A program made the position numbers and the translations under genes. A DNA stretch of 64,000 bases. It comes from Nitzschia sp. DOCU1. Lineage: Eukaryota > Bacillariophyta > Bacillariophyceae > Bacillariales > Bacillariaceae. Under the pieces are notes generated by a model. It ran no database searches, was not told the origin of the DNA, and was given only the letters and a program-made list of their open reading frames with translations. Location: positions 1,736,001 to 1,800,000 of the forward strand of contig OX595985.1 in NCBI GenBank assembly GCA_951394045.1. The letters run 5' to 3'. Shown piece by piece: positions 21,492 to 33,172 of this stretch (position 1 is the stretch's first letter; each line of letters starts with the position of its first letter).

Positions 21492-22346
21492 TGGTCGTTC
21501 GTTCTTATAATATGATGACTTGTTTCTGTTGATATGGCTGCTCTTTGCGCACTTGCAGGTTTCGGAGTTGTTGTGATGCTTCTCGTTCGGATAGTGCAAA
21601 GGGATGGGAGTATCCTAAAATACTCTTGGAGGATTGAATATGTGAGCAATGCACAGTCGTAAGACCCCAAGTTGCATGGAGGGCCGTTAACATGTGATAA
21701 AAATGAGAACACGACTGAAGTTGAACCCCTCGATCGCTGAAAAAATATGTGGGGACTTCGCTAAACATGATACACTAGCTCAACTTCATATTAAATCATG
21801 CGCTTCTCCCGAATCGAAATCGACCCCCACATCTGCTGGTATGCCCTTTAAGCAAACCGTCTGCCTAACGTACGTCATTGAGGAGAAAAACACATAATAT
21901 ACTCTTATTCCCTTTCTTCTGTCCATCACAAATGTCGTGGCAAAAAAATCGCCGCCCAGTAGCAATCTCGTACGATAGAAGGCCAACAACATCTTTTTTT
22001 GGCGAGCAACTAGAAGAAGAGAGTACGGCGAAAGAATAGACTTGTGCATTTATCAGCCAATACTATAATTTAGATGTTAATGAAGGCAACGGCGTCTTGT
22101 GCACGATCTACTAGGCAATGGTACGGCATGGCCCTTCTTTGTGCGCTTTGAGGTGTCGATCCTTCGATACTACGAGAGCGCAGCGATTTCCTTGATCGTA
22201 ACTTGTACTGTATCATCGCCGAGCCATCGTTACTAGGCCATATATCTGTTTCATGTCGTCGCCAGCGTGGTCGCTTAGCTTGGCATCACGTGTAGGTCGG
22301 CCATAGCACCCTCGTACTATAGAATCAATTCTGAAATGCCAACCTG
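21492..22346. other. Intergenic, 855 bp
   Basis: Upstream of the small hypothetical gene and downstream of the RraA-like gene. Only short, motif-free frames are present; no tRNA or repeat seen. Confidence 0.5.
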
Positions 22347-23138
22347 CTAGAAACGAAACTCTAGCGCCGATTTCGTGCCTTTCAGTCTCTTTTGTAGGTG
22401 TTCTTCGTAGTTTGTCATTGAAGCAAGCGCCTTTCCGGATGTTATACCGTCTCGAATCTTCTCTTCGACACCTTGGATCGTCAAGGCCACAGGCAAAAGG
22501 CGACGGAATGTATCCGCACTGCCCACGACTATGCCGTCTATGTCCCCCACAACAATATCCCCGGGTCGCACCGTAACACCCCCACACTCAACTGGCTCCT
22601 GCATCGTCCCTGGATTCTGAATTTTTCCGGAATAAGGAGAAAGAGACCTCGAGTAAAATCGGATGGTCTTGTACTTGCGCAGGTGGGCGACGTCTCGAGA
22701 AGGACCGTCAACGAGAATTCCAGCAAGCCCTCTTCTTTCTCCTTCTGCACAGAAAAGCTCCCCAGCAACAGCTTGAGTCGAGTTTCGAGTGTTGACAACC
22801 AAAACGTCGCCGGGGCAAGATTCGTCTAGCCCACGAATAACAGCGAGGAAATCATTCGATGAGTGAAGTTGGACAGTTCGAGCAATTCCAGCCATGACGA
22901 GACCTCCGTCGTCGACGTTGTTACGTGCTTTCAAACCTCCCATTAGCTTCAGCCCATCATAATTTATTGATTCGGTCTCAGACAGGATTGTCTTGTCGGC
23001 GTCACACAAGCAAGAAGTGTCAACCTTCCGTAATTCTTTCAAGATATCTACAGCCGATGAATACCAGCGCTCAGAAGAAGTGCTCAAAGCATTCAACCTC
23101 GCAAAGGTAGATCGTAATGTTGAGCAAACAGTAGGCAT
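22347..23138 (-). CDS. RraA-like / HMG-CHA aldolase-fold protein
   Basis: Predicted 263-residue protein of the RraA-like family, which includes class II HMG/CHA aldolases, oxaloacetate decarboxylases and the bacterial RNase E inhibitor RraA. The signature is GELFCAEGERRGLAGILVDG followed by PSRDV, around residues 128-152, where the Gly-rich turn and R/D residues bind metal and pyruvate-like ligands in known members. A second core block is PGDIVVGDIDGIVVG. The 28 N-terminal residues are rich in Ser, Arg and Ala without acids (LRSTFARLNALSTSSERWYS) and may be a mitochondrial presequence. One exon. The reaction cannot be named from sequence; the family is often mislabelled dimethylmenaquinone methyltransferase. 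Confidence 0.82.
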   Translation of the reverse strand: MPTVCSTLRSTFARLNALSTSSERWYSSAVDILKELRKVDTSCLCDADKTILSETESINYDGLKLMGGLKARNNVDDGGLVMAGIARTVQLHSSNDFLAVIRGLDESCPGDVLVVNTRNSTQAVAGELFCAEGERRGLAGILVDGPSRDVAHLRKYKTIRFYSRSLSPYSGKIQNPGTMQEPVECGGVTVRPGDIVVGDIDGIVVGSADTFRRLLPVALTIQGVEEKIRDGITSGKALASMTNYEEHLQKRLKGTKSALEFRF

Positions 23139-24396
23139 CGTTGCAGAAAAGTGCCATGTTCAGATTGAGTGATGGTTGGTGGTGGGGATGTCAACACCGA
23201 GATGGAAGGTGAGGAGAATGAACGTCACACCGGGGAAAAGATATCTCATATCGGCATCGCGTGTTAAAATATGCCCTCGCAACACCCGCCCGCCGTGCTC
23301 GAATGGTGACGTGTTCAATAGCCCCATTCAATGTTTTTCCCGAGTTTGCACTTCCAGACGAGTTTGCAGGACTCATAACCCATAAAACATTGAGCGCACC
23401 CCGGACGAGTTTGCGCCCCCGACGAGTTTGCACCACTTCACTCTGTGCTTGTATTAAAGCAACTACTGGCGGTGGTAAGCCATCGAAAGGAACAAGTTAT
23501 ATTCCAGCATGATACATGTTGCTCTTCTTTTGATCTGCTTTGATGCCGGGTGATGACCGTTCAGTGGCCATGTTAAAGTTAGGCCACGCAAAGGTGCTCC
23601 AACGTTGGCAGCACAGCATTGTCATCATCCCCCTGTACACTCATTGCACAACAATCAACCATGAGCGCCCAAACTAAAGCAGGAGATGCCACAGGGGAAA
23701 CTATATGCGACATTTTGGTTGAAGAGGTTGCAAGAATCCCGGTATTGGTTGTGCTGCAAAAGATTGATTGTCGTGTGTTGCAAACGATTGATTGTCGTGG
23801 GCAGACCCTGGGAACAAACCAGCAAGAAAATACCAAATTCTTCGCTTGTTGTCATTGTTGAAGACTCAAGCAAACGTACGACCGTTCCATTATTTCTGAA
23901 GTTGAAGAAGTGTGATGAGAAGAGGTGCAGCGGAGTGTTCCCATTGAGTAGTTGTTGTTGCTGTTGATGCAACAGCATTGGTTTTGGGTTCCGTCACGTT
24001 AAAATAGAGAGAGATAGAATTCGAAGCAGTCGAGTTTGGAAGTGCAAACTCGTCCTGCATTCCTGGGGTGCAAAAAAAGCTCCCCCCAGTTTGCAGGACA
24101 AGCTTGCGCTTCCAGATGAGTTTGCACTTCTAAATTAGCCAATCAGAATAAATTATTTTAGAAGTGCAAACGCGTCCTTGTCTGGAAGTGCTTGCGCGTC
24201 AAAACATTGAATGGTGCTAATTTGACTATTGACTCCTTGGCTGTAATGCTAGGGTTTGCTTGGAGGATCTGCTATCATACATACTTCTAGTATGGTGTCG
24301 AACGTCCTTCTGTGTGGCGGCCTAGCTGGTAGAGAGTACCAGTGTAACAGTGATCAAACAAATTAGTTACTCGTATCTAAACACAAGAGAAGCTCA
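23139..24396. other. Intergenic region carrying the TA-flanked element
   Basis: Apart from the element at 23321-24217, the gap holds about 180 bp on either side with no gene. The frames inside the element are short and unlikely to be expressed. Confidence 0.5.
23321..24217. mobile_element. 897-bp non-autonomous DNA transposon (MITE-like) with TA target duplication
   Basis: The left end GCCCCATTCAATGTTTT (23321-23337) and the inverted right end GCACCATTCAATGTTTT (24217-24201) agree at 16 of 17 positions. Both are flanked by TA (23319-23320 and 24218-24219), as expected for Tc1/mariner-like insertion. Inside each end, GCACTTCCAGAC recurs and GAGTTTGCA-type 9-mers are repeated in both orientations (for example 23342, 23360, 23424, 24043, 24118), forming subterminal repeats. 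There is no transposase gene. A second inverted-end-like piece AAAACATTGA at 23384-23393 hints at a nested or rearranged end. Confidence 0.65.
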
Positions 24397-27232
24397 TTAA
24401 GCATCCTTGATAATGGCCTTGAAAGAGTACGGACTGAAACGGACTCCGTCGGCCTTGAAAAACTTGTTCTGGAACTCGACCCAATGCAAACGAAGGGCGT
24501 GGAGGAAGCACTCGAGCACATCCATCGCCAACAAGACACCAAAGGTAACTCCAGCAAAAACACCAAATCCAATGTAGGTTGCAAACCAGCCCCAAGCGGC
24601 ATCAATATTCAAGGTAGAAAGCATTGCCTTCTCCCAGAACACGGTAGCCAGCTCGGAGTGGGCGAGTGACAACGCCCACAGACGGAGGTACGAGGCAGTG
24701 TTGGAAACCATACCAAGTACGAATTCAATGGTTTCAATGGCTTGGTGAATGACAATCTCGCCAAAGCCATGTTCCTCATGTTCGTCTTCGGCATCCATCA
24801 ACGCATCCTCCTCATCGCTGTGATGGTGGATGGGCTGGTGAGTCTGCTGGCTGAGAAGATAGGGCTTGGCGAGAAGCAAGACAGGGACAGCAGCGAGAGC
24901 GCAAAGCAACAAAATGTTCTGGATGCCGGCTTGTCCGGGGTACATGGGCTCCGACACACTTCCGGGCTGAAGAGCGATGTTGATCAAGGTGGTAATGAGA
25001 TTCGGGGGCTGGCAGCCATCTCCATCTCCACCGTAGTCCAGAGGACACTTGGCAGCCGTGTTGTCACCATCCTTGCAAGAGTATCCCCAAGGAGTACAGA
25101 GGCCGTTTCCAGCAGATTGATCGCAGATAATCCACTCGCCCTTGTAGTCGACACTGCCCCATCCATCGCCACTGGGATCCAAACAAGTAGCAGAAAGCAT
25201 GCGCGAGTTCCAGTCGGTACCCCACTTGTAGAAGATCAACATTACCATATAGACGAAGAGAGATACGGCGAACACCACCATGGGAATGAACTCAAAAAGG
25301 AAGTCCAGCCGTTCACCAAAGTAGATGGCATTTAGTCCCTTCAGGCATGTACCCATAAACATCTGCAAGATACCGAAAATTACTGATAGTTTCATCTTGA
25401 ACGAGTTGAAGAACAAGAGTTCGTTCGAAGCTACGTGCCAGGAAGGATCAAGACCGAATGGGTATACAGACTCTGGATTGCCGTAACCACTGATCGACTG
25501 GCCCTTTGCACCTGAGGTAGGTTAGCAAACAAGAACGGTGCTTAGATACCATCCGAATGAGGTTCCAAAAACGCTTTCAAGGATCCCTTACCTTCTTCGA
25601 CGCTTCCATATTCTTGTCCCTCAAAAACCCAGCGAGAGCCAAAAAGGTTGAGGCCAAGAGAGAAACAATCGTTGTAAATCAATCCAGCGTAGACAGCAAA
25701 GAAACCCATCATGAAAAGCATGTAACGTCCGGTGTGCATGCCCTCTGTTAACTCATCCATCTTGGCGTTTTCGTTCTTCTTTTCGTTGAGGACGAGCATG
25801 AACCCGACAGTGAAAAGGAAGAGACCATGACCGACATCGCCATACATGACTCCAAACAAAAAGGGGAAGGTGGCAGCAGTAAAGAGAGCAGGGTTGGCTT
25901 CTCGATAACGAGGAATACCATAAGTGTTGACAAACTCTTGGAAGGCATAGGTGAACTTGTTGGTCATAAAGTGGGTAGGAGGAGTTGGCCAAGGCTGCGG
26001 GACGTGGTCAACCAAACTTGGCATGCTCATGTCCATGTTGGCGTGCGCCTTGTTGACAGCCTCACGGACATCCGGAAAGCTCTCGCTAACAACCCATCCT
26101 TCACCACGAAGCATACCCGAAACATCAGCCTTGAACATGTTCAAAGAGTGATAGACTGCCTTCTCCTTTAGGACAATCCATGTCCAGCGCTCCACATGCT
26201 GAGCCAGCATCTGGCAAATACGGTAACGAGTATCTTGGTTCTTCAGCAAGACAGTTCGCGAGTCAACAAGTTCTTGAGCGTTCTCCGTCAACATGTTATT
26301 AACCGCATTGGTGTCATCCATGTCTGGAAGAGTGTAGCGGTGAGCGCTAAAGGCATCACAGATCTTCTTCAACTTGAGCTCAATGCTTTGAGACTTGTAA
26401 AAGATGATAAAGACCGACTTCTCCACCAAGTTGCCAGTCTCAGGGTCAGTAATGGGCTGCTCGATCGGGGCGAAACGAGTGTAGCAGTTACCCCGAGTAG
26501 CACGGAAGATCATGCGCTCAAAGCGTTGGCGTTCGTCCGAGGAAACCACACCGGTAATGGACGAAAAACGCATATCCAAATCAGGGCGGTTGCCCAGAGT
26601 ATCACCGGCCAAGAGATCAGTGACAGTGGAAGCTACAGTGGGGTTAGCAGTACTGCGGGCGGTACTACGGGCACCGAGACGAGCGCCGTCGGCCAGAAAA
26701 AAGCGACGCGCCTTTTCCAAGACCTCCTGCAACTCCACCTTTTCATTGTACTCGATCGTGAGCTTTTCACTGAACGAATTGAGCTCGCGGAGCTGGGATT
26801 CATAACCTCCCAGTTCTCCTTCAAGGGTCTCCAGTAGCTGGGCACCGCTGGCCTTGGAGGCTTCTCCGGATCCACTGATAAGACCAGGAGCGCTGAGGAA
26901 GGCATCGACATTTCCAGCCGAGGCCATCTCCAACTCGAACTTGTCGATTTCGTTGTGAAAAAAGCGAAGTTTGCGCTCCAATTCATCGCATCGCTTGACG
27001 TAAGTCACGTAACGACGTTGGAAGGGAGTCAAGTCGGGGTTCAACTACAAACAAAATAAAGAGTTGAGTGCATGGCAAACTAGTGAAACTATCCGCCAGG
27101 CAGAGTGAAACTCACATCGGTGAACTGAATGGCGCCCAACCTCCCCAGATCAGAGAGACAGTCGTGGGCGGCGTCTTCATTCATGATGATGGAGATGTAC
27201 TCCATCGGCTCGGAACGGAACCATTTCGCCAT
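24397..27232 (-). CDS. V-type H+-ATPase subunit a (V0 sector)
   Basis: The 894-residue subunit a of the vacuolar proton pump forms the proton half-channels and links the V0 and V1 sectors. Exons are 27232-27116, 27044-25592 and 25511-24397; introns are 71 and 80 bp. The first exon encodes MAKWFRSEPMEYISIIMNED, the usual N-terminus. The cytosolic N-terminal half includes FVNTYGIPRYREANPALFT and leads into PFLFGVMYGDVGHG, the first membrane helices. The C-terminal half has the family hallmark YLRLWALSLAHSELATVFWE, where conserved polar residues line the proton path. Length is slightly above the usual 820-870 because of a lumenal loop with paired Cys near the 25.1-kb region. It shares a 415-bp divergent promoter with PRP17. 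Confidence 0.95.
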
Positions 27233-27647
27233 CTTGAAAGGTTATAGCCGCAGCAGCAAGCGTCCAAACACTTTTTCTCTTGCTACTACAGCACTAATGA
27301 CTCTTACCAAGGCAAAAGCAAGAGTCAAAATACGAGCGTTGTGTTGTGTACCCGACCTTCGCCTCTCTCTGCCACCGCCATCGCGCACTCGTGAAATTTG
27401 TCGGAAGTTCCGTCGGCCCGGCGCGAAAAAGTCACCGGCAAGGCCGGCGCGCTCGCGCTAGTAGAAGTCAAAGGAGTCAAAGGCGTCTGGACCCCGTGCG
27501 TCGTTCTCGAATGCCGCCACAAGAATCTATCTCATCCATTCTCACCATCATCCACCATTTCATGTCACTTGTTGCACTTCAAAGTTCTTACTCTAGCAGC
27601 TAGTACCTAATCCCCCCTCTTCTGCCATCGTCCATTTCAGCTTCGCC
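27233..27647. other. Intergenic, 415 bp, shared divergent promoter
   Basis: Between V-ATPase subunit a (minus) and PRP17 (plus). No further gene or repeat seen. Confidence 0.6.
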
Positions 27648-29530
27648 ATGGATCTTATTGGAAAGTACGACTCGAACGATGAAGACAGTGGCCCGGAAGG
27701 CGGTGACGAGCAAGTGCCTGTCCAAGCCAAAGTGCAACGCCCCGATCGCCGTTACTTGCAGGCCGCTCCTTCCATTTCCGTCATGACCAAGCGCAAACAC
27801 GGACACGAGCTGATTGTACGAGTCGACCCTTCCACCAACACAGCAATAACCGAACCAGTCCAAGGCCCTGCCATGATGGATCCTCACAATCGTGCCGCCA
27901 AGGCCGGTGGAACTGCCCAAGCCAATGTGGAGTTTGATATTGCCGATTTTAAGACGCAACGAGCGCAATTTCAAAAGACGGGCAAGGCGCTGGCGCCTGG
28001 GAGCAAAGATACGGTGGTCGTACGAACGGCGCTGGGGTACAATCCAAAACGACTTGAAGCCTTTGAAAAGCAGGAAGAAGAGCGCCGGAAGCGTCCGAAA
28101 TTCGATGACAAGGAAAAGGATCCCCTGGTCTACGGGTCGGACGACGAAGCTGAGTATGGCGTATGGGCTCCGCCGTCTCGAGAAGAACGCTGGAATGCAG
28201 AGAATCAACTGACGGATATTCAAAAGGGTGGACTGGACTCGCTAGCACCTGAACAATTGGCGGAACGGGCGTATATCAAAGAGCGGGATCGTTTGCAGGG
28301 AGCGGCAGAAGAAGAAAAAGAAGAGCCTCGAGGCTGGGAGCAACTTATGGAACGAAAAATGGCACATCTATTGCCTCCCAAAATGGATGACGAGCCATGT
28401 GAACCATCCACGACATTTCATGGACGTGAGGAGACCAACTACAAGGGACAATCATGGATGGCGCCTCCCGCTGGAATGGGGAACTTGCTGGCGTCTAAGG
28501 AACCACTGGACATGGATCATCACAAGTGCTTTATACCCAAGAAATGCGTTCATCGATTTACAGGACACAACAAGGGCGTACAACGGATACGTTTGTTTCC
28601 AAAGACAGGACATTTGTTGCTGAGTGGAGGCTTGGACGGCAAATGCAAAGTCTGGTCTGTTCCTGATCGTCAAGTGATGCGAACTTATGAAGGACACTCG
28701 GCGGCCGTACGTGATGTACAATTCAATCACAATGGCACCAAATTTGTGTCGGCGTCTTTTGATCGCTTTCTTCGATTATGGGATACCGAAAGTGGCAAAG
28801 TTCTCCAAACCTTTTCCAACAAGAAGGTTCCCTATTGTGTCGAATTTTACCCGCACGATGACAATTTCTTTGTAGTCGGTTGCAACGACAACAAGATCAT
28901 CACGTACGATGCCACGACTGGTGAGATTACACAGGAATACAATCACCATTTGGCGCCAGTCAACTCGATTGTCTTTGTTGAAGACAATGGAACCAAGATG
29001 GTTACATCGAGTGACGACAGGAAGGTGTTGGTGTAAGTAACATGAACGGTTGGAGTAAGATCTTGGTTGTGCTTTCTACACGTCCTCAATTCTATTCATT
29101 GTCTGTTTTTATTTACAGTTGGGAGTGGGACATTGGCGTACCCATTAAATACATTTCAGATCCCACCATGCATTCCATGCCGTGCCTGGTCATGCATCCA
29201 TCCCATCAATTTATCGCCGCCCAATCCCTGGACAATACCATTTGCGTCTTTCAAGCTGGCAATCGATTTTCGTTGCAAAAGAAGAAAAAGTTTTCGGGCC
29301 ATCAAGTTGCGGGGTATGCATGCGAACCTGCCATGAGTCCAGATGGGCAGTATCTTGCGTCGGGGGATGGAAAGGGAAAGCTCTGCTTTTGGGAATGGAA
29401 ACGAACGAAAATGGCGCAAAAGTACAAGGCGCACGACAATGGTCCCGCCATTGCGTGTGTGTGGCATCCAATTGAACCTTCCGTGGTATTTTCCTGTGGA
29501 TGGGATGCCGTGATTAAAATGTGGCAATAA
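27648..29530 (+). CDS. PRP17: Pre-mRNA-processing factor 17 (PRP17/CDC40), WD40 splicing factor
   Basis: A 598-residue second-step splicing factor of the spliceosome. Exons are 27648-29032 and 29119-29530 with an 86-bp intron. The N-terminal 270 residues are polar, with the region FVIPKKCVHRFTGHNKGVQR-like entry to the propeller (here CFIPKKCVHRFTGHNKG). Seven WD40 repeats follow, ending WKRTKMAQKYKAHDNGPAIA and FSCGWDAVIKMWQ. The intron falls just before VWEWDIGVPIKYISDPTMHS, a block well conserved in PRP17 proteins, which confirms the junction. The gene converges on RRP8 with 41 bp between their stops. Nuclear location is expected from the family. Confidence 0.94.
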
Positions 29531-29571
29531 GCGTTGCTAATACCTAGTTAGGATCAAGAGTATGACTTTTT

Positions 29572-30654
29572 CTATCGTCGTTTATAAATGCATGGTTTGG
29601 CAGAGAATTCAAGTTTCTTGTCAGGAGCCTTCCCCGTCTTTTCCAAGTCCAAGACGAGAAACATTTTGTTGGAAAGATCTTTCTTGGTACACTTGAATCC
29701 TAGTGCTTCAAGCACGTCGAGAAACTCGGACAACGTCCCCGTCTTTTTGGTCGTATCGTGGTGTTCGTGGCCCGACAACGACGACAACTTGGAATGGCTG
29801 TAGTCAACACGCGATCGCACCTCGGCAATCTTGACCACGCCATTGTCCTTCAACACTCGATGAGCCTCTCGAATAAAATCTGCCAGGTTTGTTCCCATGA
29901 GTGACAGGCAAAAGACGCATACATCTACAGATTTGTCCTTCAATGGCACGTGTGCCATGTCACAAGCCGTCACTAGTTCGTTGGGCGAAATCAGATCGAA
30001 CGAATGAATGGTAAAAGGACATTTTCCCTTGTGACTGATCTTCAGCAAGTCTTTGGCCAGCTGGGCATCTCCACATCCAAAATCTGCAACGACGCACGGC
30101 GATTGCCGATATTTGTTAGAAAGCCACTTGACGACCACGTCGACCGGATTGACTGGCCAACTCTCAACTTGATGCCGAAATCCCTCGTGATACTGTTCAA
30201 AGAGCTCTGGGTTTTGGGAGAAACGTTTAAAGGATTCATCCGATGTCTTGGTGTACAGCTCTTCATTTAGAATGCGAAAGCGTGATCCCGTGAGCCGGGC
30301 CTTGAAGGCATTTTGGAGCTTCGACACGGGATTGGAACCGCTGGCATCGCCGGGGGCAGGAATATCGGAGGCAGTTGTTCCCTCCGTCGTTTCTTTGGAT
30401 GCTTTACCCGGCTCATTCTTTTTCTGTTTGGCCAAAAGCATCCTCATTCGCTTCTTCTTGCTTTTGCTCCATGTTTCGCCCTGTGGTTTTGTGGGGTCGG
30501 CCGTATCTTTTGTTGGTGGCGGCGTGTTCTTCTTGCTGCTGTCGGCGTGGTTTTCACCAAATCCTTTTCGCTTCTTAGTCTTCATATTGTTCGGTGTGGC
30601 TCTGGCTCCATCGACTTTGCCCGTTGAGGTCTCATGGCGTTGTCGTTTCCCCAT
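29572..30654 (-). CDS. RRP8: RRP8-like 25S rRNA adenine N1-methyltransferase
   Basis: Nucleolar methyltransferase of 360 residues; RRP8 makes m1A in large-subunit rRNA and acts in early pre-rRNA cleavage. The N-terminal 110 residues are Lys-rich and low-complexity (nucleolar targeting). The catalytic domain starts at FRILNEELYTKTSDESFKRF and includes the SAM-binding motif VVADFGCGDAQLA at residues 188-200, then TACDMAHVPLKDKSVDVCVF and the family motif CLSLMGTNLADFIREAHRVL. No introns. It faces PRP17 tail to tail. All core RRP8 motifs are present, so the assignment is firm. Confidence 0.94.
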   Translation of the reverse strand: MGKRQRHETSTGKVDGARATPNNMKTKKRKGFGENHADSSKKNTPPPTKDTADPTKPQGETWSKSKKKRMRMLLAKQKKNEPGKASKETTEGTTASDIPAPGDASGSNPVSKLQNAFKARLTGSRFRILNEELYTKTSDESFKRFSQNPELFEQYHEGFRHQVESWPVNPVDVVVKWLSNKYRQSPCVVADFGCGDAQLAKDLLKISHKGKCPFTIHSFDLISPNELVTACDMAHVPLKDKSVDVCVFCLSLMGTNLADFIREAHRVLKDNGVVKIAEVRSRVDYSHSKLSSLSGHEHHDTTKKTGTLSEFLDVLEALGFKCTKKDLSNKMFLVLDLEKTGKAPDKKLEFSAKPCIYKRR

Positions 30655-31079
30655 GGTTGTCTTTGTGGTGTTGTCAACAATGGCAGCTTTAGAAATTGTG
30701 ATTTCTTCGTTGCTTCACATTTTTTTTCAATTTTGTTGGTTCCGAAGATCCATCCGTCTTCACTTCGTCCGTTCACATTTCACCTAAGACTCGAGTCATA
30801 GAGCTCACTACGGTACATACGTACTGTAGTACTCGTAGTTGACGTTGCGTTCGTGTGCGTCCGTTTTCAAAATCAGTGCGAGGCGCTGCGGCACCTCAGC
30901 GTTAGGTCGAATGAATCCAATTATCAGATTTGAAATTCGAAAATGCGCCGCGTCTCTTTGCAAAATGATGAAGCTATTATAACCATGGCATTTACTTGTG
31001 ATGCTGATGAGTTCACCATTCTTACGACTTCTTCCTCATTCTGTGTCTCGACGTGCATTGCTGAATCTTTTCCGCCGCC
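30655..31079. other. Intergenic, 425 bp, divergent promoter
   Basis: Between RRP8 (minus) and a GT17 gene (plus). An imperfect 22-bp palindrome lies at 30808-30829 (arms match at 9 of 11 positions). No gene seen. Confidence 0.5.
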
Positions 31080-32765
31080 ATGACGTTGTTGTCATCCTTA
31101 TCGTTTCGACAGCAGCAACCTCTTTTCCGCACCAGCAGCATTGTTATTCGTGTGTTAAGCATCGGCCTGCTAATAGCATTGGCCATTCGAACTCGAGAGC
31201 TGGTTCTTCGCATGCAAGCTCATGAGCGTGAAAGAGCTCGTTATGATGATCAACAAGACTTGGCATGGCTTCCCGCACTCCCGGTAGATCGACATGGAAC
31301 GAACCTGACGAACAGCCTCAGGAACAATGACACAACACAACAATCCCAGGATACACAAGACGATAAAAAGGACGGCATCAAACAAATTCTTGACATGCTG
31401 AAAGAACTGGATGGCATGACAACATCCAAACGTGCCATCCTCGAAGCTGCCTTTTCGCGTCATCGAGACCCTGATGTTCGCCTTGCTGCCCAGCAGGATT
31501 ATGATGATACTACCAAGACAATCGACTGGGAGGTGGAAGAAGCGCGATGCAAACGCTATGGATTCAGTCTTGGTCCTGCCGAGTCTCGTCGTCGCCGTCG
31601 TCGTCGTATCTTTTGGGGTAGTCTGATTGCAGACGATTCCTGGCATGTCATTGGGATTGCTGCCATGGAATACCATGGAATCTTCCATTCGATTTCCTTT
31701 GTGGAGAGCAATACGACACAAACGCTAGCGTCAAGGACTCTCCGATTCCCACCCGACTCGGCTCGAACGAAACTATTGACCAGTCCCTTACTGTGGGGTG
31801 TGAATTCGACTCGTATTCATGTCGACTACTACTATGAAGACGAGACAAAATCTCGACACAGAGGGAGTCTGGTGCGAGAAAATGACCAGAGGGAACTGAT
31901 ATTGAAACGATGGAAAGAAAACGGGATGAGGAAGGATGACATTGGATTTTTATCGGATGTGGATGAAGTGGGTACTCGAGACTACTTGCTGGCGCTCCAG
32001 ATTTGTGACATTCGCGAATTTACTCCCAATCGACAACGTGCCGACGGCAGTTGGTACAACGATTGCATCAGGGCCAAATTATCTTCCTCCACGCTTTGGT
32101 TTGAGGCCACTCCAAAATGTTTGCAAGTACCCCGACGATATGGACGTCCGGACTGGCTCCTTGGTGAATGTATTCAGGAAGTTGGTAACGAGACCGAACA
32201 CCCTTCCGTCCCAAGAAGTTCCCGAACGGGCGCCAATATTCGAGTCTTAAACTGGCCAAAACTAGTGGGCAACATTACTACTAGCGTGGAGAACGGAACA
32301 AGCAATACGACGACGACACAATGGATCAACGGTCCTTTATGGGATGCGACGGACTTTCGTATGATACCAGGGCGTCAGACACCCGGAACGACAAGTCATG
32401 GGATGCATCACATGTTGCCGACGGGATATCATTTTCATAATTTCTTTGACTCCTTGCATACGTTACGGCGCAAGTACAAAACCTATGGTCATCCCAAACA
32501 AGGTGCATTCGAGTTGCCATTAGGCGAAATCCAACCCAATGACATTGGATTCATGGTGGACTGCTTGACTGGCCGTACTACTTCTGGAAGTAAATGGCGA
32601 CAACCCGGACAGTCGGATTGGTTCATGATAGATCCAATCTATGGGATTCCGATTGCCTTTCAAAAAGTACCACACTATGCGCAGTTGCGACATGAAGAAT
32701 TACAATACGAATTGGCGCAAGATGAATTGCAACATCCTCCCAACTTGACGACGACTGTCGGTTAG
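31080..32765 (+). CDS. GT17-family glycosyltransferase (Mgat3-like), type II membrane protein
   Basis: A 561-residue Golgi-type enzyme in one exon. GT17 includes beta-1,4-mannosyl-glycoprotein beta-1,4-GlcNAc transferase, which adds bisecting GlcNAc to N-glycans; the diatom substrate is not known. It has one signal anchor (about residues 21-36), a stem, then the catalytic domain from about residue 155. The divalent-metal motif SDVDE is at 292-296 inside DIGFLSDVDEVGTRD. Other blocks are RIFWGSLIADDSWHVI, HVDYYYEDE and ATPKCLQVPRRYG. N-glycosylation sequons are frequent. A paralogue with the same blocks lies at 60832-62403 on the other strand. Confidence 0.88.
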   Translation: MTLLSSLSFRQQQPLFRTSSIVIRVLSIGLLIALAIRTRELVLRMQAHERERARYDDQQDLAWLPALPVDRHGTNLTNSLRNNDTTQQSQDTQDDKKDGIKQILDMLKELDGMTTSKRAILEAAFSRHRDPDVRLAAQQDYDDTTKTIDWEVEEARCKRYGFSLGPAESRRRRRRRIFWGSLIADDSWHVIGIAAMEYHGIFHSISFVESNTTQTLASRTLRFPPDSARTKLLTSPLLWGVNSTRIHVDYYYEDETKSRHRGSLVRENDQRELILKRWKENGMRKDDIGFLSDVDEVGTRDYLLALQICDIREFTPNRQRADGSWYNDCIRAKLSSSTLWFEATPKCLQVPRRYGRPDWLLGECIQEVGNETEHPSVPRSSRTGANIRVLNWPKLVGNITTSVENGTSNTTTTQWINGPLWDATDFRMIPGRQTPGTTSHGMHHMLPTGYHFHNFFDSLHTLRRKYKTYGHPKQGAFELPLGEIQPNDIGFMVDCLTGRTTSGSKWRQPGQSDWFMIDPIYGIPIAFQKVPHYAQLRHEELQYELAQDELQHPPNLTTTVG

Positions 32766-33172
32766 TCGGTTGGTGGAGACAAGCAGCCACGGGTTTATCT
32801 TTTGAGGGCGAGATTGAAACCCCAAATCTTATTCCTTGCTTCCAGTCTTTACTGCAGAGTAAAGGCAAACACAACGGCTAGATGGGCTTTCAAGCACACT
32901 ACAGTAGCAACTGCCGTTCTTCACTTTAGGTCTTTCAGATTTTCAGAGAAACGTAGCAATGCTGTTACTGTTAGAAGAAAGCGAAATATTCCGGTTTCGC
33001 ATGATTATAAATCTTTCCCAACGTGTAGATATTCATGGTGAGTTGTGCATTCTGCTGTGCGCTGGGGACGATCCTCGTCAAATTTGCTGTTTCTCCAAGC
33101 ATTCCTATACTACCGGTAGATCCTCACCCATTATCAACATTGGCTCTAGTAGTAATTCGCAGACTCCAGTAG

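Noticed and set aside
24397..27232. Large plus-strand frames (24742-25335, 26196-26837) as genes
   Set aside because: Both are opposite conserved exons of V-ATPase subunit a.
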